Assembly (NCBI GenBank): GCA_009704425.1
Contig: WLEG01000050.1
Span: forward strand, 1 to 10,210
Length of the DNA: 10,210 nucleotides
Origin: Actinomycetota bacterium
GTDB taxonomy: Bacteria > Actinomycetota > Acidimicrobiia > Acidimicrobiales > Ilumatobacteraceae
Direction: 5' to 3'
In this document: in pieces, positions 6,380 to 10,210 of the stretch
Layout of the letters: every line of letters begins with the position of its first letter
Numbering within the stretch: the stretch's first letter is position 1
Translations under genes and position numbers: made by a program
The notes under the pieces: generated by a model
The model's database searches: none
Seen by the model: only the letters and a program-made list of their open reading frames with translations
Told to the model about the DNA's origin: nothing

Positions 6380-6847
6380 ATGTCGCGTCCCGCACCCGAA
6401 CCCATCAACGACAGTCCCACCGAGTGGGTGCGCGATCACATCGAGCGCTACGTCTCCACCAACGGCGCCGACGGACACGACTGGAACGGGGTTCCGTGCA
6501 TGCTGCTCACCACCAAGGGTCGGCGGTCGGGAACCTGGCAACGCAGTGCGCTCATCTACGGAGTCGAACCCGAGACGAACGATCTGATCCTGATCGCGTC
6601 GAAGGGCGGTGCGCCCGAGAATCCCCTGTGGTTCGAGAACCTGGCCGCCGAACCCGAGGTCTGGGTGCAGGTCGGGTCGGACTCCTATTGGGCCACGGCG
6701 ACCACCGTCGACGCGCTCGCCGACACCGAGCGACGCGCGGCTCTCTGGAACGTCATGCGCGCCATCTGGCCCAGCTACGACGAGTACCAGGTCAAAGCCG
6801 ACACCGCGTCGCGGGTGATCCCGGTCGTCGCCGTGCGTCGTTCGTGA
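6380..6847 (+). CDS. Deazaflavin (F420)-dependent nitroreductase-family oxidoreductase, Ddn-like
   Basis: This 155-aa split-barrel protein belongs to the family of M. tuberculosis Ddn (about 150 aa), which uses reduced coenzyme F420 as hydride donor, with quinones or nitroimidazoles as acceptors in characterised members. Visible landmarks are MLLTTKGRRSG (41-51) and IASKGGAPENPLWFENL (72-88), which bind the F420 phosphate tail and deazaflavin, then EPEVWVQVG (91-99) and IWPSYDEYQ (129-137). The last corresponds to the Ddn segment carrying Tyr130, Tyr133 and Tyr136. Here the first is Trp130 and the other two tyrosines are kept, so the acceptor pocket may differ. There is no signal peptide and no clear membrane segment. 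Use of F420 is inferred from family membership, as no F420 biosynthesis gene is in the window. The 26-bp gap to the thioesterase contains the gene's own -10. Confidence 0.88.
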   Translation: MSRPAPEPINDSPTEWVRDHIERYVSTNGADGHDWNGVPCMLLTTKGRRSGTWQRSALIYGVEPETNDLILIASKGGAPENPLWFENLAAEPEVWVQVGSDSYWATATTVDALADTERRAALWNVMRAIWPSYDEYQVKADTASRVIPVVAVRRS

Positions 6848-6874
6848 GTCGCGGTTCCCGACGGCTTCTCGCCC

Positions 6875-6909
6875 CCTCGAAACAACGGGGTCATGGAGAC
6901 CCCCCGAGG
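6875..6909 (+). terminator. Bipartite GC-rich stem-loop, possible terminator
   Basis: An outer stem CCTCG (6875-6879)/CGAGG (6905-6909) encloses an inner perfect stem GGGGTC (6887-6892)/GACCCC (6898-6903) with a 5-nt loop. It starts 28 bp after the stop codon of the oxidoreductase gene. No T-run follows, so intrinsic termination is uncertain. It could also be a protein-binding site. Confidence 0.35.
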
Positions 6910-6939
6910 CGGTGACATTTCTACCTTTGTGAGCGGTTC

Positions 6940-6955
6940 GTCGGGTTCTCCCGAC
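6940..6955. promoter_or_regulatory. Perfect 16-nt palindrome upstream of the kinase operon
   Basis: GTCGGG (6940-6945) and CCCGAC (6950-6955) are perfect arms around TTCT. The element ends 31 bp before the candidate kinase -10 at 6987, a position suited to an activator or repressor site. A pyrimidine-rich run follows, so a weak terminator hairpin is the alternative reading. Confidence 0.35.
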
Positions 6956-6986
6956 ATCGTCGTCGTTCTCGTCTTCTCGGCCCATT

Positions 6987-7015
6987 TAGCCTTTGCCGAC
7001 CGTCACGAGGGAGGA
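6987..7015 (+). promoter_or_regulatory. Candidate -10 and strong ribosome binding site of the histidine kinase gene
   Basis: TAGCCT (6987-6992) fits TAnnnT and would start a transcript about 18 nt before ATG 7018. GAGGGAGGA (7007-7015) is a strong Shine-Dalgarno sequence just before the ATG and fixes this start. It is the clearest ribosome binding site in the window, in contrast to the apparently leaderless genes to its left. No convincing -35 is seen. Confidence 0.5.
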
Positions 7016-7017
7016 CA

Positions 7018-9015
7018 ATGACAACCGCCGAGGCAACCATGGCGATTCTGCAGATCGTCACCACGTCACTCGCCGGTGCCTCCTTCTGGAGGCTCTCGAA
7101 CCGCTTTCACGTGAAGAACGCCCCGCCCTTGAGGCGGATCGCCCTGGCCATCGGTTGGCTGGCCATCGGTCGCATCGCGGCGTTCGTCGACCTGGCCGTC
7201 AACGACGGCCCGGGTCAACCCCTGTGGCTGTCGGCGTTCGTGCTACCCGGCATGTTCTTCAGCGCGATCTTCGCCGCCACCACCGTCCGCCTCCGATCCC
7301 GGACGATGTCGCCGTCGTTGCGCTACAGCGCCGCCATCATCGCCACCGGAGTCGTCGGGGTGATCTGGCACACCGCCACCGAGGCGACCTTCTCTTTCGA
7401 TGGCGCGACGAGGACCGAGATCGCGGTTGCCTTCGCACACCTGACCATCGACTTCCTCCTCCTGTCGTCGGTGCTCACCCTCGGAGCCTTCGCCAGTCGA
7501 CTGAAAGGGACCCCCACCCGACTGGTCGCCCTCGGCGTCATCTTCTTCGTGGCCTCCGACATGTCCTACGCGATCGAGAGTCTTCTCGGAACGTATCGGT
7601 TCGTCACGTGGACGACCGTCGGCTCCGTGGCCGGACCCCTGCTGGTCGCCATCGCACCGAGACTGGTGACCGCCGAGAGTCTGAGGATTCGACCGACCAA
7701 CATCGCCAGCGACACCTGGTCCCTCACGTATCTCCCCCTCGGAGTCATGTGCGTCCTGCAGATCGTCGACGTGCGCGACGACCCGCATCAGATCGTCTCT
7801 CTCACCATCATCACCATCATGGTGTTGCTGCTCATCGGCCGCATCCAGAGTTACAAGAAGAACGTCACGACGCTCAACAGCGATCTCTCCGACAGCCTCG
7901 ACGTCCGCGAGCGGGAACTCCTGCGGCAGCAACTGTTGAACGACCGGATCATCGGCGTGGCCGCCGACGGCATCGTCGCCGTCGACATCGAGGACCGGGT
8001 GGTGCTGTGCAACCGGGCGGCCCGCGAGATCCTCTCCATCCCCTCCGGCACCGCCACCCCCGGGAAACTCCACGAGCTCTTCCATCGTGTTCCGACGTGC
8101 CCGGGCAATTGCGCCACCCTCGACGCGTTGCACCGTTCGGATCGGTCGATGCACGAACTCTCCCTCGACATCGAGGGCGAGGAACGCGTCATCGAATTGG
8201 CCGTGCGTGCCCTCGACGGACCCGAGGCCGGCTTCGTGCTGGTTTTTCACGACGTCACCGATCGCGCGCGCTTGGCGCGCATGAAGGACCGCATCGTCTC
8301 GGTGGTCAGCCACGAGATCCGCACGCCACTCACCTCCATCCGGGGTTCGCTGGGCCTCATCGACGGCGGGCTCATGGGACAGATCAGTCCCGAGGCCAAG
8401 CGCATGATTTCCATCGCCGTCGAGAGCAGCGAACGCCTCATGCGCCTCATCAACGACCTACTCGACGTGGAACGCATCGAATCCGGCCGGCGCACGCTGA
8501 ACCTCTCGTCGACCCCGCTCGACGTTCTCCTGGCCGACGCGGTCACCGTGATGCAGCCGATCGCCGACGTGCGATCGGTCGACATCGAGTTCGACGCGCC
8601 ATCGGAGATGGTGCTGGTCGACCGCGATCGAATCCTGCAGGTCCTCACCAATCTCATCCAGAACGCCATCAAGTTCAGTGATCCGGGGTCCAGCATCCAC
8701 TTGTTGGCCGAGAAGGACGACTCTCACCTGACGGTCACCGTTCGCGACGAGGGACACGGCATTCCCGCGTCCCACATCGAAGCCATCTTCGAGCCGTTCC
8801 ATCAGGTGGATGTGTCCGATTCTGGCCCCAGTTCGGGGTCCGGGCTGGGCCTGGCGATCTGCAAGGAGATCGTCGAGGCACACGGCGGAACCATCTGGGC
8901 CGAACGCGGCGTCGAACAGGGCGCGGTCTTCCGTTTCCGCATCCCCATTCGCGACCCGCACCCCTTCAACGCCACACCGATCGACACCCGACCGACGAGC
9001 GAGAGCACACCATGA
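7018..9015 (+). CDS. Polytopic membrane PAS-domain sensor histidine kinase
   Basis: This is a 665-aa membrane histidine kinase. Residues 1-275 form a sensor with about eight or nine hydrophobic helices (near 8-25, 39-60, 70-90, 102-119, 137-158, 168-187, 196-216, 236-250 and 258-275) that I cannot assign to a named family. A polar, probably coiled helix (276-310) leads to a PAS domain (about 310-415), whose Cys331, Cys361 and Cys365 (the last two as CPGNC) are notable. The HisKA helix carries the phospho-accepting His432 in SHEIRTPL. The catalytic ATPase domain has an N box with Asn545/Asn549, a G1 box DEGHGI (577-582), an F box FEPF (591-594) and a G2 box GSGLGLAI (607-614). All motifs are intact, so the kinase should be active. 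The signal is unknown. There is no fused receiver; one is encoded by the next gene, whose ATG overlaps this stop by 4 bp (ATGA). Confidence 0.93.
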   Translation: MTTAEATMAILQIVTTSLAGASFWRLSNRFHVKNAPPLRRIALAIGWLAIGRIAAFVDLAVNDGPGQPLWLSAFVLPGMFFSAIFAATTVRLRSRTMSPSLRYSAAIIATGVVGVIWHTATEATFSFDGATRTEIAVAFAHLTIDFLLLSSVLTLGAFASRLKGTPTRLVALGVIFFVASDMSYAIESLLGTYRFVTWTTVGSVAGPLLVAIAPRLVTAESLRIRPTNIASDTWSLTYLPLGVMCVLQIVDVRDDPHQIVSLTIITIMVLLLIGRIQSYKKNVTTLNSDLSDSLDVRERELLRQQLLNDRIIGVAADGIVAVDIEDRVVLCNRAAREILSIPSGTATPGKLHELFHRVPTCPGNCATLDALHRSDRSMHELSLDIEGEERVIELAVRALDGPEAGFVLVFHDVTDRARLARMKDRIVSVVSHEIRTPLTSIRGSLGLIDGGLMGQISPEAKRMISIAVESSERLMRLINDLLDVERIESGRRTLNLSSTPLDVLLADAVTVMQPIADVRSVDIEFDAPSEMVLVDRDRILQVLTNLIQNAIKFSDPGSSIHLLAEKDDSHLTVTVRDEGHGIPASHIEAIFEPFHQVDVSDSGPSSGSGLGLAICKEIVEAHGGTIWAERGVEQGAVFRFRIPIRDPHPFNATPIDTRPTSESTP

Positions 9016-9389
9016 CCAGGACCCGCACGATCCTGCTCGTCGAGGACAACGACGACATCAGGATCATCACCACCATCGCCCTCGAACACGGGGGGCGCTT
9101 CGAGGTCCTGCCGGCGGCCAGTGGAGAGGAAGCCCTTCGCCTCGCCGAGTCGCACCCGGTCGATCTGGTTCTGCTCGACGTGATGATGCCCGGCATGGAC
9201 GGCACCGAGACCTTCGCCGCCCTGCGCGAACTCGACGCCACACGTGACACCCCGATCGTCTTTCTCACGGCCAAGGCCCAGTCCACCGAGGTGCAACGAC
9301 TTCTGAAACTCGGGGCGAATGACGTGCTCACCAAACCCTTCGACCCTCTCGAGATCGCCGAGCGCATCGCCGGGACCCTCGATGACTGA
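9012..9389 (+). CDS. Stand-alone CheY-like receiver protein
   Basis: This 125-aa protein is a single receiver domain with no output domain. All catalytic residues are present: acidic pair Glu11/Asp12 in LVEDNDD, phospho-acceptor Asp56 in LLDVMMPGMDG, Thr86 in FLTAKA and Lys108 in LTKPF. It is the likely direct phosphate acceptor from the upstream kinase and, with the HPt gene next to it, probably serves as a relay intermediate (compare Spo0F) rather than a gene regulator. The start codon overlaps the kinase stop by 4 bp, and its own stop lies inside the HPt gene, so all three proteins should be made from one mRNA by coupled translation. Direct action on a target protein, CheY-style, is the alternative. 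Confidence 0.93.
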   Translation: MTRTRTILLVEDNDDIRIITTIALEHGGRFEVLPAASGEEALRLAESHPVDLVLLDVMMPGMDGTETFAALRELDATRDTPIVFLTAKAQSTEVQRLLKLGANDVLTKPFDPLEIAERIAGTLDD

Positions 9390-9732
9390 TCGAGAGAGTG
9401 GCGACGACCTGCGTCGCGCGTTGTCCCGAGCGTGGCTCAGCCGACGCGCGGACGTGACGTCGATGGTGGCCTCCGCCGCCGATCTCTCCCGTCGAATCGC
9501 CCACGGCCAGTCGACGGATTGGACGTCTCTGCGGGCCTCGACCCATCAGTTGGTCGGGATTCTGGGCGTGTATCGACTGAACGATCTACGAGCACTCGTG
9601 GTGGCGGTGGACGAGGCCACCCGGGTCGGCGACGACCGTTCCGACGCCGGCGTCGTCGCCGACCGACTGCACGACCTGAAAGACGCCGTGGAACGGCATC
9701 CCGGCCCGTCAGCGACCGGCGAAGATCAGTGA
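9382..9732 (+). CDS. Stand-alone histidine phosphotransfer (HPt) protein
   Basis: This 116-aa, mostly helical protein shows the helix-hairpin pattern of HPt domains. The probable phospho-acceptor is His55 in STHQLVGILGVYRLNDLR (53-70). The motif resembles the HPt signature AHxLKG...G but has Val58 where Lys is usual. HPt proteins have no kinase activity and pass phosphate between two receiver Asp residues. ATG 9382 overlaps the receiver gene by 8 bp and gives a protein covering the whole domain; the frame stays open farther upstream, but inside the receiver gene. The last 24 bp overlap the 3' end of the convergent response-regulator gene. HPt identity rests on one motif, domain size and context, so confidence is below that of its neighbours. 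Confidence 0.75.
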   Translation: MTDRESGDDLRRALSRAWLSRRADVTSMVASAADLSRRIAHGQSTDWTSLRASTHQLVGILGVYRLNDLRALVVAVDEATRVGDDRSDAGVVADRLHDLKDAVERHPGPSATGEDQ

Positions 9733-10210
9733 TCGCGCCGACTCGTCGAGCCCGCTGAACAGCAACGCCAACTGCGTGCGATTCTCACGACCCAACACGG
9801 CCAACATCCGCGACACCCGGTTGCGCACGGTCTGCGCACCCAGGAAGACGCGCTGACTGATCTGCTTGTCGGTCATGCCCTGACCCAACAGTTCGAGGAT
9901 CTCGAGGTCCGTGCGACTCAACGAGAGCAGCGCGAGCACGCCGCGTTCGTCGAGGCGACGCTTCACCTCCGGCGGCACCATGTACCCGGTGCGCCGCGAC
10001 CCGGTGACCACCGAGGCGAGGCGTTCGAGAATGAGTTCGGGCTCCGAGGACTTGTCCATGATCCCGTCCACGCCGATGGCCTCGGCCTCGAGAAGGATCT
10101 CGTCGCTGAGGTATCCGGTGAGGAGCAGGATGCGCACACTCGGTGCGTCGGCCCGCAGACGACGGGCCAGTTCCAGACCGCTGCTTCCCTTCAAACGGAT
10201 GTCCAGCACC
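9709..10210 (-). CDS. NarL/DevR-like response regulator (partial, N-terminus beyond window)
   Basis: The 3' part of a two-domain response regulator is visible, about 166 residues, cut at the right edge. The frame opens at the edge with VLDIRLKGSSGLEL, the receiver segment holding the phospho-acceptor Asp (third visible residue), so about 50 N-terminal residues are missing; the GTG at 10209 is an internal Val codon, not the start. The receiver continues with LLLTGY (28-33) and the conserved Lys in MDKSS (51-55). After a linker comes a LuxR/FixJ-type helix-turn-helix (about 95-150: LSRTDLEILELLGQGMTDKQ, then the recognition helix around AQTVRNRVSRML). The closest style I recognise is DevR/DosR and other actinobacterial NarL regulators. 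It converges on the HPt gene with a 24-bp 3' overlap and is the likely DNA-binding output of the kinase-receiver-HPt set. Confidence 0.9.
   Translation of the reverse strand, partial: VLDIRLKGSSGLELARRLRADAPSVRILLLTGYLSDEILLEAEAIGVDGIMDKSSEPELILERLASVVTGSRRTGYMVPPEVKRRLDERGVLALLSLSRTDLEILELLGQGMTDKQISQRVFLGAQTVRNRVSRMLAVLGRENRTQLALLFSGLDESARSLIFAGR

Noticed and set aside
5852..6847. An apparent 331-residue protein joining the thioesterase region to the F420-type enzyme.
   Set aside because: Only the part from 6380 encodes a real protein. The upstream part is a shadow of the thioesterase frame, and a -10 box plus ATG mark the true start.
6993..8681. A long open plus-strand frame in another register over the kinase gene.
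   Set aside because: The product is almost entirely Arg, His, Pro and Gly, the usual out-of-frame signature. The kinase frame has intact domains and a strong ribosome binding site.
1..10210. CRISPR array, tRNA/rRNA genes, insertion sequences, phage genes, or toxin-antitoxin or defence systems.
   Set aside because: There is no regularly spaced repeat, no cloverleaf-like stretch between genes, no transposase or integrase motif, and almost all sequence is covered by ordinary genes.

Overview
The window is high-G+C bacterial DNA packed with genes on both strands. Several traits point to an actinobacterium. There is a Ddn-like enzyme of the coenzyme F420 type, a HelD-type RNA polymerase-recycling ATPase, a DtxR/MntR-family metal regulator, and several genes whose start codon sits about 6 nt after a TAnnnT box, as expected for leaderless mRNAs. 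A lineage such as Acidimicrobiia would fit, but that is inference from style, not a match to a known genome. I see no tRNA, rRNA, CRISPR array, insertion sequence, integrase or attachment site. Composition looks even throughout, so nothing suggests recent transfer.

Layout. Positions 38-1621 (+) encode an ALDH7-family (antiquitin/AmaB-like) aldehyde dehydrogenase, probably acting on alpha-aminoadipate semialdehyde. Positions 1703-2365 (+) encode a DtxR/MntR-like regulator with an atypical metal site. A small lipoprotein of unknown function (2365-2811, +) is translationally coupled to it. A complete HelD-like helicase (2814-4982, -) faces it tail to tail. A YbaK-type aminoacyl-tRNA deacylase (5058-5588, +) is divergent from helD and convergent with a cold-shock protein (5598-5810, -). 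Next come a hotdog-fold thioesterase (5919-6353, +) and an F420-type oxidoreductase (6380-6847, +), each with its own apparent leaderless promoter.

The right third is a signalling locus. A polytopic membrane histidine kinase with a PAS domain (7018-9015, +), a stand-alone receiver protein (9012-9389, +) and a stand-alone HPt protein (9382-9732, +) have overlapping reading frames. Running into them from the other strand is a NarL/DevR-like response regulator with a DNA-binding domain (9709 to beyond the right edge, -). Together these are the four modules of a His-Asp-His-Asp phosphorelay, each on its own polypeptide. This is the most interesting system in the window.

Recurring structure. The three convergent gene pairs are separated by 2 bp, 9 bp and minus 24 bp, leaving no room for ordinary terminators. 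At least three start codons (1703, 5919, 6380) lie exactly 6 nt after a TAnnnT hexamer. The only sizeable intergenic gap (6848-7017, 170 bp, before the kinase) holds two GC-rich inverted repeats, a plausible -10 box and a strong Shine-Dalgarno sequence.
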